Source: Chloroflexaceae bacterium (GTDB lineage Bacteria; Chloroflexota; Chloroflexia; Chloroflexales; Chloroflexaceae). From it: DNA of 57,768 nt. Numbering within the stretch: the first letter of the stretch is position 1; each line of letters starts with the position of its first letter. Position numbers and translations under genes: made by a program. The stretch lies in NCBI GenBank assembly GCA_012034075.1, contig JAAURD010000007.1, positions 1 through 57,768 of the forward strand. Reading direction: 5' to 3'. Positions 7,839 to 16,173 of the stretch are shown one piece after another. The notes beneath the pieces are model-generated. The model was given only the letters and a program-made list of their open reading frames with translations, was not told where the DNA came from and did no database searches.

Positions 7839-8915
7839 CTACTGCTCTGTGCAGGAGATTCCCTGGGATTCGTAGTAAGCAGCCACAAAATCATGCTTGA
7901 TTGCTTCTTGCAGGGGCACTGGCTGCTCTAGCAAGCCCAACTCGATCAGTATATCCTGTTCGCTGTTCCATGCGGTATCGTCGTTCCAGCCGGGGCAGGT
8001 TGCCCCCGCGCCTGATTGGATGAGTTTAATGGTTTCGGTCGCTTCATAGCGTAGATGTTCGATATGGAGCTGCGGGTTGTAGTCAGCAACAATAGCAACC
8101 GTCCCTTCAACATCGGTGAGGGCATCGTGCCAGCCACGCAGGGTGGCGGTGACAAAAGCCCGCGTTGTATTGGGGTTTTGCTGTGCAAAATCGGCTGTGG
8201 TGAAGAGGACATCTCCCATGAGCATCACGCCATAATCGCGAGCCAGAATCAGATCGACCGTGGCCCCCTGCTGACGCGCCAGATTGGGTTGATCGGTGAT
8301 GTAGACGGGCCAGACATCAACCCGGCGATTGAGAAAGGGAGCGAGATTGACCTGGAATGGGACTTCATTGATCTGTTCACGGTTGACATCGGTCGCTGCA
8401 AGAAGGGCGCGATATTCGGTCTCGACATTGTCGCCATAAGAGACAGCAACATGTTTGCCAACAAAATCCTGGGGCGTCTGAATGCCTGCGTCGCTGTGAA
8501 CCATGAAGCCAACCGGACTGGTCTGAAACAACGTAGCCAGCGCTACTACATCGATACCACGAGTTCGCGCCAGCAAGATCGTATCGGCCCCCGTGCTACC
8601 AAAGGTGTCGGCCCCGCTTGCCACCAGAGGCAACGGCACAAAATCCGGACTGCCGATGTTGATGGTAACATCGAGGCCAGCTTCTTCATAATAGCCTTTT
8701 ACTTTGGCTACAATATAACCAGCAAATTGATATTGGGGAATCCACTGCAAGCGCATCGATACGGTGCGAATCTCTGGAACTTCGTTGGGAATGGAGAGGG
8801 TACCAACGGAGTCGGACACCGATTCGCTGGCTGGTGGTGGGCTGCTACAGGCCATGATAATTGTGCCTAAGACAAGAAACATGCCAATGCGTTGTAGGGT
8901 TCGGTTGTGTTGCAT
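7839..8915 (-). CDS. ABC importer binding lipoprotein, NMT1/THI5 family
   Basis: A 358-aa substrate-binding lipoprotein with signal segment and lipobox (GTIIMACSS; Cys near residue 23). The mature protein begins with the NMT1/THI5 signature LQWIPQYQFAGYIVAKVKGYYEEAGLDV, given here in two overlapping parts: LQWIPQYQFAGYIVAKVKG and KGYYEEAGLDV. It also has SGADTFGSTGAD. Members bind thiamine precursors (HMP/FAMP, ThiY) or sulfonates and nitrate; this sequence resembles the ThiY side. ATG 8915 is preferred over the open frame to 9122 because the extra residues are translated repeats. The permease and ATPase lie upstream in the same direction, separated by a 290-bp repeat island. Confidence 0.88.
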   Translation of the reverse strand: MQHNRTLQRIGMFLVLGTIIMACSSPPPASESVSDSVGTLSIPNEVPEIRTVSMRLQWIPQYQFAGYIVAKVKGYYEEAGLDVTINIGSPDFVPLPLVASGADTFGSTGADTILLARTRGIDVVALATLFQTSPVGFMVHSDAGIQTPQDFVGKHVAVSYGDNVETEYRALLAATDVNREQINEVPFQVNLAPFLNRRVDVWPVYITDQPNLARQQGATVDLILARDYGVMLMGDVLFTTADFAQQNPNTTRAFVTATLRGWHDALTDVEGTVAIVADYNPQLHIEHLRYEATETIKLIQSGAGATCPGWNDDTAWNSEQDILIELGLLEQPVPLQEAIKHDFVAAYYESQGISCTEQ

Positions 8916-9206
8916 GATTCGGTTTACCCCTGTCCGTTTGATGATTGATAGTTGATCATTGATAATTGATACACGAAAACACACAGGACGCCTGCACTCA
9001 GATGTAGGCGCGGCTTGCGTGCGGTCGTCCCCCACTCCGCTACCCCTCACCCACGGCCCCTCTCCCACAAGGGGAGAGGGGAGTTGCTGCTGCCCGATCT
9101 TCCCGGGCATTCCGACAAGCACACGACTTGCGACCCTTTACGCGGCGACAAGCCGCGCCTACGATTCACTCCAACGATACCCAATACCCTATCCCCGATA
9201 CCCCAT
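8916..9206. repeat. composite intergenic repeat island 2
   Basis: The gap between permease and binding-protein genes contains the same modules as 4152-4348: a TGATAGTTGATCATTGATAA filler (about 8938-8973), TGTAGGCGCGGCTTGCG (9003-9019), palindromic copy C (9043-9083), the hairpin CGCGGC-GACAA-GCCGCG with CCTACGATTC (9141-9167), and a run of related ATACCC units (about 9178-9206). It looks like successive repeat insertion into a transporter operon. Confidence 0.75.
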
Positions 9207-9959
9207 TCAGGCCGGCTCCGGCCAGAAGATGATCCAACGTTCCAGACCAGTCAAGAGCAGATACAGACTCAGGCTGAGCAGTGATGCAAGGGTGATCGCC
9301 GCAAAGGTTCGTGGTGTATCGAGATAGTACGTTGAAATGGTAATGACAAAACCCAGACCCTGATCGGCACCCTCAAATTCGGCCACGATAGCGCCAAGAA
9401 TAGCAAGGGTTGAGCCTATTTTCAGGCCGGTGAAGAGATACGGCAGGCTGTTGGGCAGGCGTAACACCCAGAAACGTTGCCAGTTGCTGATAGCATAGGA
9501 CTGTAAGAGATCCTGAGTAGCGGGATTGGCCTGACGCAAACCACGCACCGCGTTCACCAGCACCGGAAAAACGGTAAAGAGGGCCGCCATGATCATGCGG
9601 GTGAGCAAGCCATTGCCAAACCACAACAGCAAGAGCGGCGCAATGGCAACCAGTGGCACCGTCTGCAGGGCAACCACCCAGGGCGAAAAGGTTTGCTCAA
9701 TCAGGGGCACATGCACAAAGATAAGCGCTAACCCGAAGCCGACGGTGCTGCCAATCAGAAAGCCGCCCATACCAGCAAGGGCAGTGCTACCGGCATGGGG
9801 CAGCATACTCTCCTGGAGATCGGGGTTTAACAGCCGTTCGAACACACTGGACGGAGTGGGCAGGATATAGAACGGTATCCCAAGCGCTGGAATGAGCCAT
9901 TGCAAGCTGATAAGCAAAAGCAAAAAGAGCAGCAGAGCAAGCGCAATGTGACGGAACAC
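9207..9959 (-). CDS. ABC importer permease, SsuC/TauC/ThiX family
   Basis: A 250-aa inner-membrane permease with six hydrophobic segments. It begins with a membrane helix followed by PFYILPTPSSVFERL, and has the EAA-like loop (LRQANPATQDLLQSYAIS, then QRFWVLRLPNSLPYLFTGLK) that contacts the ATPase. The GTG start at 9959 follows the stop of the ATPase gene by two bases, with GAGGAG about ten bases upstream, so translation is coupled. It forms the channel of the THI5/NMT1-type importer with the flanking genes. Confidence 0.88.
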   Translation of the reverse strand: MFRHIALALLLFLLLLISLQWLIPALGIPFYILPTPSSVFERLLNPDLQESMLPHAGSTALAGMGGFLIGSTVGFGLALIFVHVPLIEQTFSPWVVALQTVPLVAIAPLLLLWFGNGLLTRMIMAALFTVFPVLVNAVRGLRQANPATQDLLQSYAISNWQRFWVLRLPNSLPYLFTGLKIGSTLAILGAIVAEFEGADQGLGFVITISTYYLDTPRTFAAITLASLLSLSLYLLLTGLERWIIFWPEPA

Positions 9960-9961
9960 GA

Positions 9962-10753
9962 TCAGGCTACTCCTCGCAGATAATGGCGTATTTGTGCAAC
10001 CTGTTGCATAAAAGAATCGCTCTCAAGCAGGTCTAGCGTGCGTGGTCGTGGCAACTGAACCAGCGTATCTGCTAACAATTGACCCGGTCGCGCTGAGAAG
10101 ACAAGAATGCGGTCGGCAAGAAAGACCGCTTCCCCCACCGCATGAGTCACAAAGAGCACAGTGGTCCGATTATTGGACCAGATACGGAGAAGTTCATGCT
10201 GGAGATGCTCACGAGTCATATCATCAAGCGCACTAAATGGTTCATCGAGCAAGAGTACCGATGGTTGAAACGATAATGCGCGTGCCAGCGCAACGCGTTG
10301 TTGCATACCCCCTGACAACTGGTGCGGATAGGCTTGCGCGAAGGCTTCGAGACCTACCAGCTGGAGCATCGTCTGGGTCATCTGGCGCCGCTGTGCGCGT
10401 GGCCAGCCAGCCAGGCTCAGCGGCAACGCCACATTTTGTTGTGCCGTATACCAGGGCAACAGCACGGGCTTTTGAAAGACAAAACTGATACGCCGATGCT
10501 GTCGTGCCTGGGCCGGCGTCATGTCGTCAACGCGAATGTTGCCCTGTTGCAATGGCAACAGACCACCAGTGGTCCGTAACAACGATGTTTTGCCGCAGCC
10601 ATTGGGGCCAATCAGGGCAACAAATTCACCGGCAGCGACCTGAAACGAGATATCCTTCAGCACTGCCAGATTGCCAGCACCAGTTGGATAACTCAGACTC
10701 ACATGCTCAAAGCTCAGGCTGGCTGGACTGGGCGAAGCATCGCCATCGGTCAC
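9962..10753 (-). CDS. ABC importer ATPase, SsuB/TauB family
   Basis: A 263-aa ATP-binding subunit. Walker A GPNGCGKTS (49-57), Q-loop FVFQKP (91-96), signature LSGGM (146-150), Walker B VLLLDEP (166-172) and H-loop VTHA (202-205) are all intact. It powers the adjacent permease. The start is GTG 10753, directly abutting the TAG stop of the metallopeptidase gene, which implies co-translation with it. The family also serves nitrate, sulfonate and taurine importers, so the substrate is set by the binding protein, here THI5-like. Confidence 0.9.
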   Translation of the reverse strand: MTDGDASPSPASLSFEHVSLSYPTGAGNLAVLKDISFQVAAGEFVALIGPNGCGKTSLLRTTGGLLPLQQGNIRVDDMTPAQARQHRRISFVFQKPVLLPWYTAQQNVALPLSLAGWPRAQRRQMTQTMLQLVGLEAFAQAYPHQLSGGMQQRVALARALSFQPSVLLLDEPFSALDDMTREHLQHELLRIWSNNRTTVLFVTHAVGEAVFLADRILVFSARPGQLLADTLVQLPRPRTLDLLESDSFMQQVAQIRHYLRGVA

Positions 10754-12241
10754 CTACCAGACCTCGGCCTTGCGCAGGAAGAACTGGCTGAAGAGACTGA
10801 TACCTGCACCAACAATACCGACGGTCACCAGAATCAAGCCGATCAAGCGTTTGTTGCTGTCAAGTGAGCGACGCACATCCAATGAACTCTCAAACCCGGT
10901 GGTATCTCCTAGACGTGAAAACTCGGCCGCAGCCATTTCGGCGGACTCACGCGCCTCGTTAAAACGCAGGCTACTGGCATAGCCCTGTGCCTCTTGCAAC
11001 AGCGTATTGGCCTGACGGCCGCGTTCAGCTCGTTCGGCATAGGCTTGCAAGACCTCGTTCTGGCGCGGATCGTTGAGCGCCTCATACAACTGACGGGCCT
11101 GTTCAGCCAGTGCCACCACACGATCATAGTTATGCGCTTGCAGTGACTCATAGGCTTCAGTGGCCACCTGTTCGGCCTGTTGTCCTTGCTGACTGACGGT
11201 CAACAACTGCTGCGCTTCCGTGATCTTCTCCTGGCGTGCCTGGAGCGCCTCGTCATCGCCTTCGATCTCTGGTTGCGATTGCAGCCATTCCAGCGCTGAC
11301 TCCAGTTCGGTCTGAGCTTCGCCATAGCGACCAGCCGAGAGCAGTTGCTGGGGGTAGGAGAGATCGAAACTGGCAAAGATATTGCCACGATAGCCACCAT
11401 TGAGATACGATGGCAGCCATTCAATCCACTGCGCTTCCAGATCAGCAGGCGCCACCGAATACGCCCGATCCAGGGCCGAGCGATAACCGCTGCTCTGAGC
11501 GCTAATCGTCACGAAATTGCGAAACTGGGCAAACCCATATTGCTCAATGAGAAACGAGACCACCGACAGAGTCTGCGGATAGCTGATTTCCGGTTGACCG
11601 TAAACAACATCGCGGTCATCAAAATCGCTCCAGGGAAGCAATTGATTCTGGGTGTATGCACGGTTGAGCAGGGCAATTTTCTGCTCTAATTCGGGGCTTA
11701 CCTGTTCGACGTATTGAGCAATGCCCTCTTGAAACCCGGTATTCATCCGGTTCGCACTCAGATCAGCAGCAATAATATGGGCCAACTCGTGTCGAATGTT
11801 GTTCTTGACCTGCTCTGGCGTCTGGTTTTCCGTTTGCGGTAAAACAACAATAACCTCGTTGCGGCGAAAATCAGCGTGTGCCACAATGCCAGGCATTTCA
11901 CGCGCCAGCGGGTTCACTTCATAGTAGCTTTCAAACGTTGGGTAGAGCCGCAACGTAATCGGCGTTTTGACGCGATGGCTAAAGACCGTCGCCATCTCTT
12001 CATATATATCATCGACAAAGCCAGCGTATTCGCCAGCCGTGTCGGCGTCTGTGGGTGCATAGAGAATGACAAAGTTGCTGGTTGTCTCTTCCTGCCAGTC
12101 TTCACTCTGGGCCAGGGCCATGCTGGGCAACAGGGTGAACAGCAACATCAGCGTCAGCAAGATGATGCAACACCGTTGAAGCGTTGAAGCGTTGAAACGT
12201 TGAAACGTTGAAGCGTAAAATTGTTGATCGAATGTTCTCAT
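10754..12241 (-). CDS. membrane-anchored MA-type zinc metallopeptidase
   Basis: A 495-aa protein. The N-terminal signal (about residues 25-44) is preceded by a segment encoded by an octamer tandem repeat. An extracytoplasmic gluzincin domain has HELAH (151-155) and a downstream QEGIAQY (171-177) that supplies the likely third zinc ligand. A long helical, TPR-like region (about 270-460) follows, then one C-terminal membrane helix (about 472-490). It matches the 'peptidase MA-like domain' proteins common in Chloroflexota. ATG 12241 with GGGAGG upstream is chosen; the open frame continues to 12394. Its stop abuts the ABC ATPase start, so the two are co-transcribed. The substrate is unknown. Confidence 0.8.
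   Translation of the reverse strand: MRTFDQQFYASTFQRFNASTLQRCCIILLTLMLLFTLLPSMALAQSEDWQEETTSNFVILYAPTDADTAGEYAGFVDDIYEEMATVFSHRVKTPITLRLYPTFESYYEVNPLAREMPGIVAHADFRRNEVIVVLPQTENQTPEQVKNNIRHELAHIIAADLSANRMNTGFQEGIAQYVEQVSPELEQKIALLNRAYTQNQLLPWSDFDDRDVVYGQPEISYPQTLSVVSFLIEQYGFAQFRNFVTISAQSSGYRSALDRAYSVAPADLEAQWIEWLPSYLNGGYRGNIFASFDLSYPQQLLSAGRYGEAQTELESALEWLQSQPEIEGDDEALQARQEKITEAQQLLTVSQQGQQAEQVATEAYESLQAHNYDRVVALAEQARQLYEALNDPRQNEVLQAYAERAERGRQANTLLQEAQGYASSLRFNEARESAEMAAAEFSRLGDTTGFESSLDVRRSLDSNKRLIGLILVTVGIVGAGISLFSQFFLRKAEVW
12175..12216 (-). repeat. octamer tandem repeat inside a coding region
   Basis: Five tandem copies of CGTTGAAG/A (plus-strand reading) lie a few codons after the start of the metallopeptidase gene. 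Because the unit is eight bases, gain or loss of one copy would shift the reading frame. Related AACGTTTCAACG filler is familiar from intergenic DNA of Chloroflexota, so it may also be an inserted repeat. Confidence 0.75.
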
Positions 12242-12359
12242 AACGATGTTTTTCCTCCCTCTTCTGTATTGTAGATCAGAGTTTGGGAAAACGCCAACGC
12301 TGAACCGAAATCTGTGGTTGAGCATGCGTACAGTCCTGATAATCCTACCACAAATATAC

Positions 12360-12914
12360 TCATGCTGACCCCAACACCGTATAAATTGGCCCATCGGGCG
12401 TGAGTCGACTCTGTATCAGACGTGGTGGGCTGCTTTGCCAGTGAACGGGCGATGGGTTCGAGACCTGCGTCAATGCCCGGCTTAATGCATTGCGTTGTTC
12501 ACGTGAAGCCTCACGACGTACTCGCCCTATGGTCAGATGCGCACGAAAACGACGATCCTCGACAGGAAAGCCAAGAGCAGCAGTTGCCGCCACGACCTCT
12601 TGTTGCTGGTGCAACAGACCAGGTTCATCGCCTGCCAAACCAACCCAGAGCACCTGCGGCTGCTGTCGATTGGGGAAGGCCCCAACCGCTGCCAGCATAA
12701 GCTGAAGTGGCAGCGGATTGAGTTGCTCCAACGCCGCCAGGAGCGATGGGACGCGGTCCGCATCCACATCACCGAGAAATTGCAGGGTCAGATGTATGGC
12801 ATCGGCAGCAACCCAACGTACTGAATGACAACCATGGCGCTGCAGTTGCTGCTGTACGTCCTGCAGCGCATGCTTGACCGGGTCTGGTACTTCCACCGCA
12901 ATAAACAGCCGCAT
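12360..12914 (-). CDS. thpR: RNA 2',3'-cyclic phosphodiesterase (LigT/ThpR)
   Basis: A 184-aa 2H phosphoesterase. It begins MRLFIAVEVPDPVK and carries the two HxT(S)x motifs, HLTL (about residues 41-44, in IHLTLQFLGD) and HLTI (about 145-148, in FRAHLTIGRVR). Length and both motifs are normal for the family, which opens 2',3'-cyclic phosphates in RNA and ligates 2'-5' bonds in vitro. ATG 12914 has AGGTGG close upstream and lies 7 bp after the ppk1 stop, so it is probably the distal gene of that transcript. Confidence 0.92.
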   Translation of the reverse strand: MRLFIAVEVPDPVKHALQDVQQQLQRHGCHSVRWVAADAIHLTLQFLGDVDADRVPSLLAALEQLNPLPLQLMLAAVGAFPNRQQPQVLWVGLAGDEPGLLHQQQEVVAATAALGFPVEDRRFRAHLTIGRVRREASREQRNALSRALTQVSNPSPVHWQSSPPRLIQSRLTPDGPIYTVLGSA

Positions 12915-12921
12915 GGTCCAC

Positions 12922-15081
12922 CTAGACTAACGGAGGGTCCATCATAGACCCAGTGTTCACCGTATGATACCCCATCGTGATGACCTGGCTGTCTCGATGC
13001 TCTTCATCTGGCGCTGGGGCAATCCAGATATACGAACCATCAGATTGGAGCACACGGGTACGAAGGTTATCCTGGAGATAGCTTGCCAGCAACGTATCGC
13101 GGATAAACGCCACCAACACCGGTTCTTCAACCGGGAAGAGCGTTTCCACCCGCCGATCCAGATTGCGCTGCATCATATCGGCACTGCCGAGATACACCTC
13201 ATCGTTGCCACCATTGCGGAAGTAGTAAATACGATTGTGTTCCAGAAAACGACCAACAATGCTGCGTACCTGTATATGCTCACTTAAACCAGGTACACCC
13301 GGCCGCAAACAACAAATACCGCGAATAATCAGATCCACCTGGACCCCTGCCTGTGATGCGCGATAGAGCGCGTCAATCACGGCTGGATCAACCAGGGAGT
13401 TCATCTTAAAGATAATCGCGCCATTCCCCTGCTTCTGATGCACACGCATTTCACGATCAATCAGCGAAATCATCTGATTCCGCAGCATAGCCGGAGCCAC
13501 CAGCAACTTCCGATAGTGGCGTTGATAGCTATAGCCGGTCAGCACATTGAATAACTCAGAAACATCGGCGGCAATATCCGGTCGACAAGTGAGCAACCCA
13601 AGATCGGTATACAAACGTGCCGTACTCGCATTATAATTACCGGTGCCAAGATGGGCGTACCGCCGAATACTGCCTTCTTCGCGCCGCACGATTAAAGCCA
13701 GCTTCGCATGGGTTTTGAGTCGTAGCAACCCATAAACCACATGCACACCGACACGTTCTAAAGCACGTGCCCAGATAATATTATTCTCTTCATCAAAGCG
13801 GGCCTTCAGTTCAACCAGCACGGCTACTTGTTTACCCTGTTCACATGCACGCATCAGTGCCTGAACAATCGGTGAATTTTTGCCTACACGATAGAGAGTC
13901 TGCTTGATCGCCAGAACATCGGGATCATCAGCAGCGCGTTCAATCAGATCGATCACCGGCTCAAACGAATCATAGGGATGGTGCAGCAATATGTCCTGGT
14001 GGCGAATAGCCGCAAAGAGATCATTGGGTTCTTCGAGCACACTCGGCACGCCCGAATAGAATGGCGGGTCTTTGAGATCCGGTCGGTCCAGTTTCATCAA
14101 TTCCATCAGGGCAGATAGGCCCAGCGGCCCTCGCACGGTGTAAATATCATCCGGGTCGGTATTCAGATTGGTGACGAGCAGATGGCGAATCTCCGCTGGC
14201 ATGGTGTGGTTGACGGTGATACGCACCACCTCTCCAAACCGGCGTTGACGTACTCCCTGCTCGATCGTAAGGAGCAAGTCGTGGGCTTCGTCCTCTTCAA
14301 TCTCCATATCGGCATTGCGTATGACGCGGAAGGGATAGGAGGCTATCAAGTCCATGCCAGGAAAGAGTGTTTCCAGATGTGCCGCAATCACCTGCTCGAG
14401 ATACACAAAGCAAGCCCGTCGCTCTGGCGGAATATCACCTGACCCATCACACAGATCACGTGGGAGCATGATAAAACGTGGCAGCACTTCAGGAACTTTG
14501 ACCCGTGCAAAGACCTCGCCACTGGTTGCATGATGCATCACCACCGCCAGGCTCAAACTGAGATTGGAGATATGCGGAAAGGGTCGGCTGGTATCGAAGG
14601 CCAGAGGCGTCAGCACCGGAAAGATTTGCTGACGGAAGTACTCTTCCAGAAATGCCTTTTGCTCCAGTTGCAACTCATGATAGTTGAGAATACGAATACC
14701 CTCGGTCGCCAGTTCGGGAACCAGATGATCAACCACGAGGACATGCTCCTGTTCAACCAGGTCCAACAGCATGCGCCGAATAGCTGCCAGTTGTTCGGTC
14801 GGGGTCATCCCATCAGGAGAGCGCTTCTGCACACCAGCAGCAATTTGCTGCTTGATTCCACTTACCCGAATCATAAAAAATTCGTCCAGATTGGAAGCAA
14901 AAATGGCAAGGAATTTGAGCCGTTCAAGCAGGGGGTTATCTGGATTCACCGCTTCTTCCAGAACCCGACGATTAAAATCAATCCAACTCAGTTCACGATT
15001 AAAATAGCGTGAATTGTGATCACCAGGTCTTAATAGTGGTTCAGACAATGCCAACGACAGTGGAAGCTGCTTTGTATTCAT
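12922..15081 (-). CDS. ppk1: polyphosphate kinase 1
   Basis: A 719-aa enzyme that polymerises the ATP gamma-phosphate into polyphosphate. It has the N-terminal YFNRELSWIDFNRRVLEEA, the autophosphorylated histidine motif YAHLGTGNYN, and the C-terminal catalytic region with HNRIYYFRNGG and YLGSADMMQRNLDRRVE. Length is normal. ATG 15081 is preferred for its GGAGG at good spacing; an in-frame ATG at 15096 overlaps the upstream stop (TAATG) and would add five residues. The gene follows a degenerate cyanophycin-synthetase-like gene and precedes thpR. Confidence 0.95.
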   Translation of the reverse strand: MNTKQLPLSLALSEPLLRPGDHNSRYFNRELSWIDFNRRVLEEAVNPDNPLLERLKFLAIFASNLDEFFMIRVSGIKQQIAAGVQKRSPDGMTPTEQLAAIRRMLLDLVEQEHVLVVDHLVPELATEGIRILNYHELQLEQKAFLEEYFRQQIFPVLTPLAFDTSRPFPHISNLSLSLAVVMHHATSGEVFARVKVPEVLPRFIMLPRDLCDGSGDIPPERRACFVYLEQVIAAHLETLFPGMDLIASYPFRVIRNADMEIEEDEAHDLLLTIEQGVRQRRFGEVVRITVNHTMPAEIRHLLVTNLNTDPDDIYTVRGPLGLSALMELMKLDRPDLKDPPFYSGVPSVLEEPNDLFAAIRHQDILLHHPYDSFEPVIDLIERAADDPDVLAIKQTLYRVGKNSPIVQALMRACEQGKQVAVLVELKARFDEENNIIWARALERVGVHVVYGLLRLKTHAKLALIVRREEGSIRRYAHLGTGNYNASTARLYTDLGLLTCRPDIAADVSELFNVLTGYSYQRHYRKLLVAPAMLRNQMISLIDREMRVHQKQGNGAIIFKMNSLVDPAVIDALYRASQAGVQVDLIIRGICCLRPGVPGLSEHIQVRSIVGRFLEHNRIYYFRNGGNDEVYLGSADMMQRNLDRRVETLFPVEEPVLVAFIRDTLLASYLQDNLRTRVLQSDGSYIWIAPAPDEEHRDSQVITMGYHTVNTGSMMDPPLV

Positions 15082-15095
15082 GAAATCCTCCAGCA

Positions 15096-16112
15096 TTATT
15101 GGTGCAACAGCATCTGCTGTAGCACATCATCCAGTGCATGCAGTGGAACAATATCAGAGGCAATAGACGGTATCAGGCTGGCAAAGGCTGGTTCGCTCGT
15201 GTTGAGGAGCACCTTACCCGTTGTCAACAGCATCGGCAAACCCAGTGCTTGAATCCATTCAAGCGAACTCTGTGCAACAGATGGATAAGGCCCATCACAA
15301 TCGGTCAGCACGCCCAACTGGCATTGGGCAAAAGCCAAACCACGCTGAATGATATCGGCCGTCTCCAACCCAATCACAACATGGTCGGCCTCAGTCTCGA
15401 TCAACCGCATCAGCGTGGTTTGATAATCAGCATCCTGTACTTTCTCGCAGTGGCATCCCACTGATTCACAAAACGCTGCTATGTGATCGACGACGGTGGC
15501 ACGTTGTCGTTCGCCGGTGACTGCATACAGTGCGACCGATGGAATATCCTCCCACCGTACCGCCAGAAGCATCTCATGAACAACGGTCGTCGGATCGTAG
15601 ACCAACCCATGTGTACCATAGCCGAGTTGGAATGCTCCATCAGGACGGTAAAGGACTGGTACACCACGTTGTTGCGCTTCGGCAATAAGTTGCAGACTGG
15701 CGATGGGCAGGGCCTCACGGCGGCATTGCTGCTTCAAATCAAACAGAGTTGGATCATCATACCACAGCGTATCGGCGGCAGTGTTCTCATCGCTGCTCCT
15801 CAGTTGAGCATTGAGGCGATCAACCGCATAACGAGCAATAGCTGCGCCCAGCCCTGGGGTTGGGGTTTGAAATGTCGCATCGATGAGCCAGGTATCTGGT
15901 TCAGGCCCTGGATTCAAACCTGCTATCGCTGTGACATCAAGCGAGACCATCACTATTCCCACAAACTGGGCCAAGTCTTTAAGCACAAAGGTCAGTGCCT
16001 GTTGGCAGTTATCGCCTGAGCCGATACGTAACCAGACTCCGGCATGCGGTCCGAAAATATGCGGGCCATCATACCTTCGGAGCAACACCATCTGGACCGG
16101 TTCGGCACTCAT
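15096..16112 (-). CDS. degenerate cyanophycin-synthetase-like protein
   Basis: A 338-aa protein that aligns by eye with CphA in pieces. Residues 75-170 match the CphA N-domain, including IAEAQQRGVPVLYRPDGAFQ and QLGYGTH (162-168). Residues 171-196 resume at the CphA segment just before its Mur-ligase domain, so the whole ATP-grasp domain is absent. The P-loop AVTGTNGKTTT is replaced by AVTGERQRATV (197-207), and LETARGG by LETADII (249-255), while RGLAF, the following GVLT and VLLNTSEP (301-308) remain. The Mur C-terminal domain is missing. ATP-dependent ligase activity is not expected; a binding or regulatory role is possible. The stop overlaps the region of the ppk1 start. Domain reading is by memory of the family, not by search. 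Confidence 0.72.
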   Translation of the reverse strand: MSAEPVQMVLLRRYDGPHIFGPHAGVWLRIGSGDNCQQALTFVLKDLAQFVGIVMVSLDVTAIAGLNPGPEPDTWLIDATFQTPTPGLGAAIARYAVDRLNAQLRSSDENTAADTLWYDDPTLFDLKQQCRREALPIASLQLIAEAQQRGVPVLYRPDGAFQLGYGTHGLVYDPTTVVHEMLLAVRWEDIPSVALYAVTGERQRATVVDHIAAFCESVGCHCEKVQDADYQTTLMRLIETEADHVVIGLETADIIQRGLAFAQCQLGVLTDCDGPYPSVAQSSLEWIQALGLPMLLTTGKVLLNTSEPAFASLIPSIASDIVPLHALDDVLQQMLLHQ

Positions 16113-16173
16113 ATCAGTTTAACGCCCTCGCTCAGCATGGATTTGCATATGGTCTGTTCTGAGCAACACCAGA

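Noticed and set aside
8055-8870. 271-codon plus-strand frame opposite the THI5-like gene
   Set aside because: Antisense shadow; the real gene has lipobox and family motifs on the minus strand.
12175-12216. CRISPR-like array
   Set aside because: The 8-bp units are contiguous with no spacers; it is a simple tandem repeat.
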